From Monarcha castaneiventris obscurior (taxonomy: Eukaryota; Chordata; Aves; Passeriformes; Monarchidae), in NCBI GenBank assembly GCA_026261815.1, contig JAMPIT010000848.1, forward strand, positions 1,488,001-1,552,000: a DNA stretch of 64,000 nucleotides. The letters are read 5' to 3'. This document shows positions 36,908-47,289 of the stretch, one piece after another. Every line of letters begins with the position of its first letter. The first letter of the stretch is position 1. The notes below the pieces were generated by a model. It searched no databases and was not told the origin of the DNA. It saw nothing but the letters and a program-made list of their open reading frames with translations. The translations under genes and the position numbers were made by a program.

Positions 36908-39057
36908 ATGCTGGGCCACTGCACCCTTCTTCTGGTGCTCCTGGCACCATTCACCCTGGCCCAGCAGCACAGCCCTGGGAACCAGGGCACTGCTCTCACC
37001 TTCCCTGCATCCCCACACTGGGCCCTGCAGGGTCGCTGGACCCCCACTGCCCCTCCCAAAGCAGGCAAGTGCCCGGCAGGGACGAGCGGAGCCCCTTGGC
37101 CCCCCATACTGTACTGCCTCTCCGACTATGGCTGCCCTGGTGCTGAGAAGTGCTGCCAGATTGGGAAGGTCTGGACCTGCCTCCTGCCCACCACAGGTAC
37201 CGCAGCTCACGCGAAGGGATGCCAGCGCAAGGATCGGGCAACGGGTGGGATGTGGGCTGGTGCCTGTACTGGTGCCCCAGAGTGAGCCCTGCTCCCTGGG
37301 ACATGGCTGCATGGGGCATCTCCCTCTGCAGAGAGCCCAGGCTACTGCCCCCGTGCTGGCAGTGCCATCGGGCCGAGCTGTGGGACAAGATGTCACAACG
37401 ACACCACTTGCCACTCGGGGAAGAAGTGCTGCACCCGTGGCTGCTGCACCCACTGCGTGCTTGCTGAGCCAGGTGAGGTGTCCTGGAGATCCCCACGTCA
37501 GGCTGAGGATGCCCTGGGACAGTCCCAGGGATCCGCAGCCCCCATGCCACTGTAGGGGAGCCATGGGCAGTGGGGCCAGGCTGACTGCCTGCCAAACCTT
37601 GCGCCTTCCCTGCAGCCAAACCTGGGTTCTGCCCACGGAAGCGTGCCCAGAGGAGAGCTGCTGCCTGCCCCAACCGCTGCACCGATGACCGGGACTGCCC
37701 TGGGGAACACAAGTGCTGTTTCTCCAGCTGTGGGCTGGCCTGCACCCCTCCGGACACAGGTACAGACCCGCTGGCCCTCTCTGATCCCCACGTCCAGCCC
37801 ACCAATGCACTGGTGCTAGCCCAGCTCCCCCCTGGCAGAGCCCAGCACGAGCCCGGCCGTAGCTCTGGACAAGCCACAGCGGCTGTGCCTGGCCGAGTGT
37901 GCAGCTGGTGGCATCCATCCAGGCCCCAGGGAGTGTGTGCCGCTGGCTGCGGCTCCTGGTGCCACACGCCTGCCCTGGGCACAGCCCCAGCCCTCATGAG
38001 CCCCTTGCCAAGAGCTGGCCCTCAGGGTGCTGTGGGAAGGGATCCCCATGCCCAGCTCCTCTGTGATGGGTGGGAGATGGCCCTGAGTGGGTGAAAGGCT
38101 GAACCCCCTCCTGACCCTCCCTCCTGCACCCCCGTCAGACTGTATGCTGCTGCAACCAGAGCAAGGGGTGTCCTTCATCGCTCCAGCTACCAGCTGGCAT
38201 CCAGTATTGAGCTGTGACTGGTCTCAGTGGGTGAGACTGGTATGAGTGTGAGGCTAGTGGCTGAGGCCATCATGGTGCTCTGGGAAGGAAGACGGAGGCA
38301 CAGGACAGGAACAGGATGGAGACGACGGCTGTGCCAGGAGTGGGGCCGGGGACAGAATCCTGGCACAGACTCCTCACTGTCACCAGGGAGCCACCGTGCT
38401 GCAGCAAAGCCTGGTGAGTGCCCCATGGTGCTGCGGGGCTCCTTGGGGCCCTGCCAGGAGCTGTGTGACACCGACAGTGACTGCATTGGGGACAACAAGT
38501 GCTGCACCACTGGCTGTGGCCACATCTGCAAACCACCCACCAAGGGTAAACCATCGGCACCCTGTGTGGCCAGGACCCCTCTACCCCTTCCCTACCCTAT
38601 CACCGTGACCCTCCCAGGGGCAATGGGGAGCTGGGGACCGAGCTGCTGTCCAGTGGGGCAGGAACTGGGTGAGGAGCTCATCCCTGCATGCAGGGCAGCT
38701 CCCCCACCCTGGAGGGGTGCCCTGAACCCCTCACCCCTTCCTCTCTCTGCATATGCCAGCGTGGCCAGGTCTCTGTCCCCCTGCAGCAGAGGGTGATCAA
38801 GCAGCCAAGTGCCTCCTCCTGTGCCTGCAGGACAAGGATTGTCCTCTTGGCCAGAAGTGCTGCCTGCAGGGCTGCAGCCGGGTCTGTGTCCGCCCACTGA
38901 GAGGTACAGCCCCCACACAGCCTGCTGCCTCCTGGGCTCAGCCTGGAGGGAACAGAGTGGGACCCAGGGTGTGAGCACCACAGGGCCCCCCATCCCTCAG
39001 AGAGGGAGCACCCATCTTCACTGACCACCTCACTTGCCTCTTCCAGGTACGGTGTAG
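36908..39057 (+). CDS. Secreted protein with five WAP domains (WFDC3-like)
   Basis: Six exons: 36908-37196 (signal peptide, linker and WAP1), 37332-37472 (WAP2), 37616-37759 (WAP3), 38405-38545 (WAP4), 38760-38903 (WAP5), 39047-39057 (last codons). All introns are phase 1 and the product is 289 residues. The signal peptide core is LLLVLLAPFTLAQ. WAP3, WAP4 and WAP5 have the standard eight cysteines. WAP1 has six: the residues expected to be C2 and C7, which pair in WAP folds, are both replaced. WAP2 has nine, with an extra Cys in RGCCTHC. Unlike its neighbours, no intron separates the signal peptide from WAP1; no GT donor exists between them. Mammalian WFDC3 has four WAP domains and lies next to DNTTIP1, so this is the nearest named relative, but orthology is inferred. 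The likely role is secreted protease inhibition or antimicrobial defence. Confidence 0.85.
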
Positions 39058-39367
39058 TCGTGGCCAGGAAGGGCTGCACCAGGAGCTGCCATTTCAGGGT
39101 CATCCCACACCCCACTGCCATTGCACCCATGGGCTTAGCAGAGGTGCTGCTTCTCCCCACACCTGTCCCTGCGCTGGACCCTCTGCACTGGCAGGATGGC
39201 ACCGGCATTGACTCTGCTGCTTCTGGTCAGGGTCCCTGGCACCCCCAGCCGTGTCATTAAGGGCTGCATACTGTCTGCACTACCCCATGGCCAAGATTCC
39301 TGGCAACCCTGCATGAGGCAAAACCCCGCATCCACATGACCCAATCTGCTCCACAGCACTGAGACAG

Positions 39368-39373
39368 AATAAA
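39368..39373 (+). terminator. PolyA signal of the five-WAP gene
   Basis: AATAAA 311 bp after the stop codon at 39057. Confidence 0.8.
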
Positions 39374-40248
39374 CCATCCCACAGCCACTTGTGCTCTGGG
39401 TCACCATCCCTGTTCTGTGTTCTGGTCCCCAGAGGCGCTGGCAGCCTGGGCTGCGTGCAGGCAGGGAGGTGCAGGCAGCCATCCCTGCACGCAGGCGCTG
39501 CCCCAGGGCAGGGAGAGGGTCCCGGTTCCATGCAGGTGACTTCCAGCCGTCATCGTTCTATAGTAACCATCCTGCTGGGCCTGGGGCCTGCATTATGTCC
39601 CCCATAGCAGTCGTGGACTGGAGAACCAGTTCCCTCGGATTCCTTGTGCCAAGGAAGGGCTCATTTGCATCCCAGAGTGTGAGAACCTGGTGGGAAAAGC
39701 AGTCACGGGTCAGGACAGATGGAGCACCCGGACAAAGAAGGGGGCAGGGAGCATCACCCACATGCCAGGGGCCACGACAGGACCTGCTTACTCATGGTGC
39801 TGGATCCCAAGCAGTCCTGTGCACACTTGGCCGCTGCACCTGGCTGAGGGGTACCGCCATGGCAGTAGGGCTGTTAGAATCCCTTGTGCTGCTCCCACTG
39901 CCATGCCAGGACCAAGCCATAGGGTCTATCAGCAGTCCCCACTCCAGGGAGTAGAGGGATGAGTGGGGCTGGAAGGACACCCAGAGAGGGAGTGGCAGCC
40001 AGCTGCAGCAGGAATGGGGCGGTTCAACATGGGGAACAGCAGTGTCTGACCCCATCTGGCCACCCCGGCCCCACAGGTCGCCCTGACCCCAAAGCAGGGC
40101 TTGGGCAGAGATAAGCAGGATGGCTGGCAGGGCGCCGGCAGGTTCTGAGAACTGCCCCTCCTCCCGCCCCTCCTGCCCACAGCACAACCAGCTGCAGCAG
40201 CAGCCCAGCTTCAGCTGCCCTGGCACTTCAGGCACCCCTACCACAGAC
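39374..40248. other. Spacer between the five-WAP and twelve-WAP genes
   Basis: No exon, repeat or RNA gene was recognised. The last part is the upstream promoter region of the twelve-WAP gene. Confidence 0.5.
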
Positions 40249-40254
40249 TTTAAA
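40249..40254 (+). promoter_or_regulatory. TATA-like box of the twelve-WAP gene
   Basis: TTTAAA 54 bp upstream of the ATG at 40303. A TATA box here predicts transcription starting near 40280. That makes the in-frame upstream ATG at 40279 unlikely to be used and decides the start in favour of 40303. Confidence 0.55.
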
Positions 40255-40302
40255 CCAAGCCCCAGCTCAGCTCCAGACATGCACAACATCCCCGGCAGCA
40301 CC

Positions 40303-43300
40303 ATGAGCCCAGGAGTTTTCCTCCTCCTGGGCCTCCTCATCCTCAGGGCAGAGCCAAGCGTAACACCAGAGAAGGGCGGTGAGTACCAGGAGTCAAACCC
40401 GGCAGCTGCCAAGCCCAGGCAGCCTGGGAGCAGCTCCTAGCATCCTGCCCCCCGTGTCCCTGATGCGTCCCTTCTATCCCTGCCCGGCATATGCTGGCAG
40501 GGACCATGTCCCAGCTGGCTGCAGCACCTGCACCGCAGCCCTGCTGCCTGGGGGACCCTACTCCCACCTCACACGTGCATGCCCTCACCCCCGTGGGCAC
40601 CCCCTGCACCTCACGGGTGCAGCAACTATCAGCTCCCAGTGGTACCACACGCAGCAGGGTCTGGGCTGCATCCTGGGCACAGACCCCTACTGCCAGCACC
40701 CCACCGTGGGACAATGCCTGGAGCGGCAGTGCCCAGCTGCAGCGTGGCTCTGCCCACATCGAGACCACAGCCGGTGCCTCTTTGTTTGAACCAAGCAGCT
40801 GCTGTTTGCAGTGAAACTCCGGCAGCGTCTGTTTGCAGCCCAAACACCCGGCCCCGCGGCAGCCGGATGGGCTCTTAGCAGAGGCGACTCCTGCCGCAGC
40901 CCCAGCTGGCAGCAGGAGCCGGGCACAGGCACCAGCTGGAGCTCGCCTGTACCAGAGGCAGGACTGTCCCAATTTTCCCATCATGGCCAAGAGGAGCACA
41001 GGGTGCCAGGACAAGGAGGAAGAGAAGGAGGAGGAGGAGGAGACAGCAGCAGCGAGGAGTGTGCTGCTTGCAGTCAGGATGCCCGCGGCAGCAGGATGCT
41101 CAGGAATAAATCCTGACCTCCAGCTGCTGCTGGCTTCACCCTGACAGGGCCAGTGACACTCTCAGTGGCACTTGCTGCCTTGCAAGGGCACACATGGGCC
41201 TGTGCCATGCCACACCATGCTGTACCATGACACTGTGCCACACTGTGCTGTGCCATGCAGGTCTCGATGTGGGGGTCCAGCAGCCTCAGGCCATGATGCA
41301 GAGAAGTCTCCAGCCCCTGTGGCTGCAGTACCTGCCCCAGTTCCGTGGCCCCTGCAGAGAGACCCACATCCTGCTTCTCCAGGGATGGAGGATGAGGGGC
41401 TCTGGCACTGTCCTGACATTGCCATCCCGCCGCAGGGGACTCCCAGAAACCGGGGAGGTGTCCACGGGACTTCACGCGCTGCTTGCGCCTGGAGTCCCCA
41501 CTCTGTGCGAATGACTCCAGCTGCCCCGCTGAGCTCAAGTGCTGCTCCTGGGAGTGCCGGCTCCGCTGCATCCCGCCGGCAGAAGGTACGGCACCGCGGG
41601 ACAGCCGCTGACACCACCGCTGTCCCGGGGCAGCTGGCACCCTTCTCCCTGTCCCATTCCCCGTGCAATCCCCATTGCTATGGCGCAGCTCTCTATGCGC
41701 TGCTAGCAGCCTCCTGACCGCCGCTGGGATGTGCGGAAGGCTCTGGGATGAGACACAAGAAGGGGTCCAGCCAGGGGGAGGCAGAGGGCTCTGGCAGGGG
41801 CAGGTTTCCCGGTGCTGCCCTAGGACACTGCGGTGCAGACTCACCTCTCGGCCCCTCGGCGCTGCAGAGAAGCCCGGTGCCTGCCCGGCAGCAGCCCCTG
41901 AGTGGATCATTGCCCCCTGCTCCTTCCCCTGCCTGGAGGACAAGGACTGCCTGGGAGCGCAGAAGTGCTGCCCGCTGGGCTGCGGCTCTGCCTGCCTGGA
42001 GCCGGCGCCGGGTAAGGACTCTGGGAGCTCTGGCTCGCCCCAGGGACCCTGTGTGCCATAGTTGTCTCCCTGACGCCCTGGCCACTGGGGCAGCACACGC
42101 AGCTTCCCCTGGTCCGGCAGCTCCTGGCAGCTGCCGGGAAAACCCCACACCGGGCCGTGGCCGCAGGCACCAGGAACGTGTGGGTCATGGCAGGAGCCAG
42201 GGACCCCCGCGGCAGGCAGGGCGGCCAGTGGGGGATGCTGAATCGTCACACCCATTCCGCCCTGCCAGACCAGCCCAAGCCCAGCGAGGGCCCCACGGCG
42301 CAGCCACGACCGTTCCGGGAACGGTGCCGAGGCGACGGCGACTGCCCCGACGCGCAGAAATGCTGCAACAGCAGCTGTGGCCACCAGTGCCTGCCGGGAG
42401 TGCCGGCCGGTGAGGCAGGACGGGACAGGATGGGCAGTGCGGGCGGGGACATGGCTCAGAGACCGGGAATGATGTCGGGGCAGTAGCCACCATGGCACAG
42501 AGCTGTGGCACAAACGGGACCCCCCACACCATCCTTGCCAGGGTGGGCTCTGCCGGGCCTGGGGTGGGGACAAACTGCACAGCTCCCAGGTGGGCACTGG
42601 AGTGGGGAGGGAAGGGGACAGTGAGACCACCCTCTGGTGAGGCCACCATCCTGCTCTCATCCTGCTCCACGGTGCAGAGGACACCAGCCCTGCCCCAGCC
42701 ACTCAACAGCCACTGCTGCACCAGTGGGGATGCCTCCAGGACCAGGACTGTCCTCCATCCCACGTGTGCTGTCACCAGCTGTGCAGCCGGCACTGTGTGG
42801 CAAACAGTCAAGGCGAGGGGGATGGAAGCCACCCTAAAGGTTAGACAGCCCCACGTGCCCTGGTCCCCACGGCTGTGTCTCCAAGCGGTGGCACTGCAGC
42901 CACTCCATGCCATGCCTGCAGGGAAGGACGGATTCTGCCCAGTCCGTGCTGGGCTGTTCCCCAGTTACGACTGCAGAGCCCAGTGCTGGCACGATGGCGA
43001 GTGTCCCCGCGAGGAGAAGTGCTGCCTGCGTGGCTGCGACTATGTCTGCCTGCCCCCGGCCCGAGGTGCCAGATACGGGCAGGGGTGTCCCCCAGCTCCA
43101 GGGACTGGGAGAGTGGGTGGGGAAGACGCGCTGTTGCCGCTTGCACCCCCAGCCCCACTACCTCCCGCCTCCAGAAAAACCAGGCATCTGCCCGCTGGCT
43201 GAGGAAGCTCCGCTGGCCGCGGCCCCGTGTGGCACCACCTGCACCCAGGACTGGCAGTGCCCGGGGGCTGAGAAGTGCTGCGGCAGCAGCACATGTGGCC

Positions 43301-45316
43301 ACGTGTGCTCAGCCCCCGAACCAGGTGAGGAGATGGTCGCCAGAACAGTGATTCCACCAGGAATGCTGTCAGAGCTCCTGGGTGCGGGATGCGGGACGGT
43401 GCTGCCATAGGGCAGGCACTCAGATCGCCGGGTGCAGTCGTCAGGGCATCCCGAGGCTGCAGGAAAGGAAGTGCCTGCAACACAGGGTGTTCCCTCCTCC
43501 TGCTGTCTCTTCCTGCCCCTCTCAGACAAACCCGGTGAGTGCCCAAAGGTGAGGCCACAACACACATCGGAGCCGTGCACGGAGATGGACTCCTGCACCC
43601 ACGACAGGGACTGCTCCCGGCAGGAGAAGTGCTGCTTCTCTGGCTGCGCCATGCGCTGCACCCGCCCTGCCCGAGGTGAGCGTGGCAGCCCGGCCACCAG
43701 CACAGGGAAGGGACGTGAGAGCAGGGCTGGGAGTTCCGTCCTCACCCGGGTCCCCTCCTCTGGCAGAGCATCCCGGGGAGTGCCCCCGGGCAGAGCCGTG
43801 CTGGGACCCGCGGCGCCGGCGCGGGAGCCAGTGCGTGGATGACAGTGTCTGCCGGCGGGAGGAGAAGTGCTGTGACACCGGCTGCGGCTGGGAGTGCATG
43901 GCCGTGCCCAGAGGTAATGGGCACAGCCTGTTTGGGGGCAGCTAGCCCCAGCCCCACAAGGGCAGCCAGGTGACGGCGAGTTGGGTGCTGTGCCCCTGCA
44001 GACAGTGGGGACAGAGCTGATGGCCGCTGTATAGAGGAGTGCCAGGCTGATTCACAGTGTCCCCGAGGACAGCGGTGCACCAGCATCGGCTGTGGCCATG
44101 TCTGCATGGACATCCCCGGAGGTGAGAACCAGCCAGGCCCTCCAGGAGCCATGTGGGGCTGCCTTGAGGTGCCCCCTGGTGAGGTGCCCCAGGCCGGATG
44201 CCCCCCAGCTGGGTGATTACCTTGCAGGTAGAGTGGGAGTGTGCCCCATCCCCAGGGAGGGGGGCACGTGCTTGGACCTGTGCAATTTTGACGAGGAGTG
44301 TCCCTGGGGCCACAAGTGCTGCAGTAACGGCTGTGGCCACGTCTGCACGCCAGCCTCTTTCCCAGGTCAGCCCCTCACACCCGTCCAGCCCAGCAGGGAC
44401 GGAGCCCGGGTCCCCGTGGCACCCACCCCTGGGGCATCCTGACCCTTCCTCCCCAATGAGGACCCCTCACCGTGACCACACTGGAACCCTGAGCTGGGTC
44501 TGCCAAGGCAGCTGTACGTGTGGGGGGGTCTCACACCCTCCAGGGATATGATCTGCCCCCATCCTTCTTTCCATGAATGTGATGAGCACAGACAGCCTCA
44601 GCTCAGAATCAGCAGGTGACCGCCCTGCCCTGCCCACAGAGCGCGACACTGTGGCTGTGCCCCAGCACGGTGCTGAGCGGTGCTCGGAGGAGTGTGAGGC
44701 TGACTCACAGTGTCCCTGGGGACAGAGATGCACCCGCACCTCCTGCGGCCGTGTCTGCGTGGACACTCCTGGAGGTGAGGCACAGGAGACCCAGGTGTTG
44801 CCCCAGGAGACATGGGGTGTCCCAGCTGGGTGGCCTGCAGCAGGGTGCTCTGCCCTGCAGGCAGAGGTGGAGCGTGCCCAGTGCCTGGGGACGGCGGGAC
44901 CTGCCTGGAGCTGTGCAGCCTCGATGAGGAGTGTCCCTGGGGCCACAAGTGCTGCAGCAACGGCTGCGGCCATGTCTGCACGCGGGTGCCTGGTGGTAAG
45001 GAGGCCTATGGGCACTGTGGTGGGGCCAACAGCAGGGCTAACACCAGGTCACGCAGGGTTCCAGCTGGCCTGTATGAAGGTCACTGCCCTCAGCATGCTC
45101 CCAGCTCAGCATCACTGTGAGGCCAGTTCCCACTGCTGCCCTATTGCTCTGCTCCCAGCAGATGCGTTTGCAGGGCAAGGGGATCTGAAGTGATGTGGAG
45201 CAGGATGGAGCTCTCATGGAGCTGGCCAGCATCGCTGCAATCATGGCCACTGGTCCCTTACTCCTGCAGTCTCATTGCTCCCTAAAAGCACATCCTCCTT
45301 TTCAGATGCTGCATGA
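40303..45316 (+). CDS. Secreted protein with twelve WAP domains
   Basis: Fourteen exons, all phase 1: signal exon 40303-40378 (core [10 protein letters not shown]), then one WAP per exon at 41436-41585, 41868-42011, 42269-42409, 42678-42812, 42922-43065, 43175-43324, 43526-43675, 43767-43913, 44002-44121, 44228-44365, 44640-44774 and 44861-44995, then a last exon at 45306-45316. The product is about 590 residues. Domains 1, 2, 5-8, 10 and 12 have eight cysteines. Domains 3 and 4 lack C1 and C2. Domains 9 and 11 lack C1 and C6, which are disulfide partners. Domains 9-10 and 11-12 are a duplicated pair. Two points are uncertain. The exon-4-domain donor could be the GC donor CAAG/GCGAGG used here, AACA/GTCAAG or AAAG/GTTAGA. 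An alternative last exon at 45162 would add [10 protein letters not shown]. Named mammalian WFDC proteins have far fewer domains. The role is probably a multi-headed protease inhibitor or antimicrobial. Confidence 0.85.
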
Positions 45317-45415
45317 TGGGAGAGCAGCTCCTCTGCAGCAGGAAGATGCCTTCACTAGGGGACATGGGACAGTCATGGGCCCCAGCTGGCCTGTCCCTTC
45401 CCCACCACCTCCAGC

Positions 45416-45421
45416 AATAAA
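45416..45421 (+). terminator. PolyA signal of the twelve-WAP gene
   Basis: AATAAA about 100 bp after the inferred stop codon at 45316. Confidence 0.8.
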
Positions 45422-46224
45422 GTGTGTGCTTGGCTGCCCCCAGCTGCCCCATGTGGTCCTAGAGTGGCCTTGAAATCACCTGAGGCCCCTAGGGCCAGGA
45501 GGTTCAGCTGGAGTTGGTGCCACAGGGCCAGTGAATGGGTGCAGACACAGACCCGGGGCAGGGCAGGCTGGGGACAGGCACCACCCCAGGCATCCATCGA
45601 GGTGGGAGCTGTTCCTCCTCCATTCAGTGGCTTCAGCTCCCAGCCAGGTCATGTTGGCAGCTTGAAGGCAGGGTTGGGCTGGGAGCTCATCTGTGGCAAT
45701 GGGAGCTGCAGGGTGGTGGCTGGGTGAGCCCTGCCATGCCATGCTGCTGGAGGCACCCACCGCCCTGTCCCCTTGAGGGAGGAGTGCCCAGAGGGACGGG
45801 CACTGACTGCTCCTGACAGCACAGGCAGGAAGGACCAGACCCAGACGTGCTCATCCAGGGACCTGTCCTTGTATTGTCACAGTCCAAGGGGAGGGACAGG
45901 CTCCTCAGGCCAGGCACCATGCATAAGAGGGGGCATCCATGCTGGCATGGGCACATGTCCCTGTCCTTAGGCCAGTGAGCATCCCAGGCAAGCCACAGCC
46001 CTCAGCATGGCCACCCTGGCCCACAGGCCTCATTGCCACCAGCCCCATAGGGAATGTCTCCCTGTGGGGTTGGGGATGTGGCCACCAGCAGCAGCTTCCC
46101 CCAGGCAGGGGCTGTGCAGAGGCCACCACTTCCCAGGCCAGCACTACCAGGCACTTGGAACTGAGAGGTGGGGCATCAGGAGAGGGGCCAGGAACAGCCA
46201 CCATCTGTGGCCCACAGCACATTG
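45422..46224. other. Convergent spacer
   Basis: Lies between the 3' ends of the plus-strand twelve-WAP gene and the minus-strand WAP-Kunitz gene. No exon was recognised. No canonical minus-strand AATAAA was found for the latter, so its polyA signal may be a variant. Confidence 0.5.
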
Positions 46225-47237
46225 CTAGTTACTGAGGTGGGAACAGGCCTGGAAGCACTCGCCCTTGGTCTCGAAGTTGTTCCTGTTGCCGCCGCAGCCA
46301 CCGTAGATGAACTCCTCGCACTGCTGGCTGGAGGCATTGAAGAAGAAGCGGCGGAAGAGCGCTTTGCAGTTCCCGCAGACTGAGGGCAGGTAGCAGAAGT
46401 CTGCATAATCCAAAGGGGACAGGCTGAGCCAGGGCAGGGTGGGGACATCACCACACTCAGCGCTCTCAGGTCCTCAGAAAGCTCTGCACAATTCTGGTTC
46501 CTTCTAACTGCTATACCCTTCATGCCAGCACACAGCTCTGCACCCACCTGCCCACAGCCCCACACACAGCAGCTTCCCCATAGCACAGTGTGGTGACCTC
46601 CAGGGTCTGCAAGACCCAGCAAGAGCTCAGGAGCACCCCAGGGACCTCCCTTCCCAGTTTGCTACCCCAAGTGAGCCAACACCCCTCTTGTCACCCACTC
46701 CTGCGCGTGCCACGCTGCCACTCCAGAGCCCCACCACCGCAGCTCTGAGCCCTCACCCAACACTGGCTCCTGGCATGTGTAGCCACACTTGCTGGGACAG
46801 CACTTGGTGACTCCGCGGCAGTCGGCATCGCTGGTGCAGTGTGAACAGGGGGCACCCATGTGGCAGGAGCCACAGTCCTTGTCCAGCAGGTCCTCCACCT
46901 CTGGGATGTGGTAGCAGTACCCAGGCTTTGCTGCAGGACACAGTGGCCGGGACACTGGTGAGATGCACAGAGCAGGGGTCTCAGCAGCCCCCCGTGCCCT
47001 GGGGTCAGACCTCAGCCTCCCACAGCCCCACACTCGTGGGCACCTGGCTGCACACAGGGCAGTGGGAAGCACAGGGCAACAGCGGCACCCAGAGCATCCC
47101 CATTCCCAGTCCACGACCCATCCACACTCACCCATCCCCAGCTCCTCTCGTCCACTTGTGTGCGGGGCCGGGCTGGACCGCTTGGCAAGGGGGAGCAGGG
47201 CAGCCAGGAGGAGAAGGCGGCCAGATGGCAGCTCCAT
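46225..47237 (-). CDS. EPPIN-like secreted WAP + Kunitz inhibitor
   Basis: Three phase-1 exons on the minus strand: 47132-47237 (signal peptide MELPSGRLLLLAALLPLA plus a short linker), 46757-46930 (WAP) and 46225-46400 (Kunitz and stop). The protein is 151 residues. The WAP runs from AKPGYC to KCCPSKCGYTC and has ten cysteines, two more than usual, in the loop before C2. The Kunitz domain has the hallmark EEFIYGGCGGNRNNF and ends ECFQAC. The P1 position after the second canonical Cys is Lys (CKA), which predicts inhibition of trypsin-like proteases. An added Cys four residues before P1 gives seven in total. The WAP-then-Kunitz order matches EPPIN and WFDC6 of the mammalian locus. Orthology to one of them is not settled. 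It is transcribed convergently with the twelve-WAP gene. Confidence 0.9.
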
Positions 47238-47282
47238 GGTGCCCTGGATGGCCGGGTCTGGCCCCGGGTGTGGTGGGCTGGG

Positions 47283-47289
47283 ATTTAAG
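47283..47289 (-). promoter_or_regulatory. TATA-like box of the WAP-Kunitz gene
   Basis: On the minus strand this reads CTTAAAT and lies about 50 bp upstream of the ATG at 47237. Confidence 0.5.

Noticed and set aside
40279..40281. Upstream in-frame ATG for the twelve-WAP gene
   Set aside because: It lies at the expected transcription start set by the TATA box. The ATG at 40303 has A at -3 and places the hydrophobic core near the N-terminus.
41074..42702. 542-codon minus-strand ORF opposite the twelve-WAP gene
   Set aside because: It crosses introns and exons of the plus-strand WAP gene, has no family motif, and arises from low stop density in GC-rich DNA.
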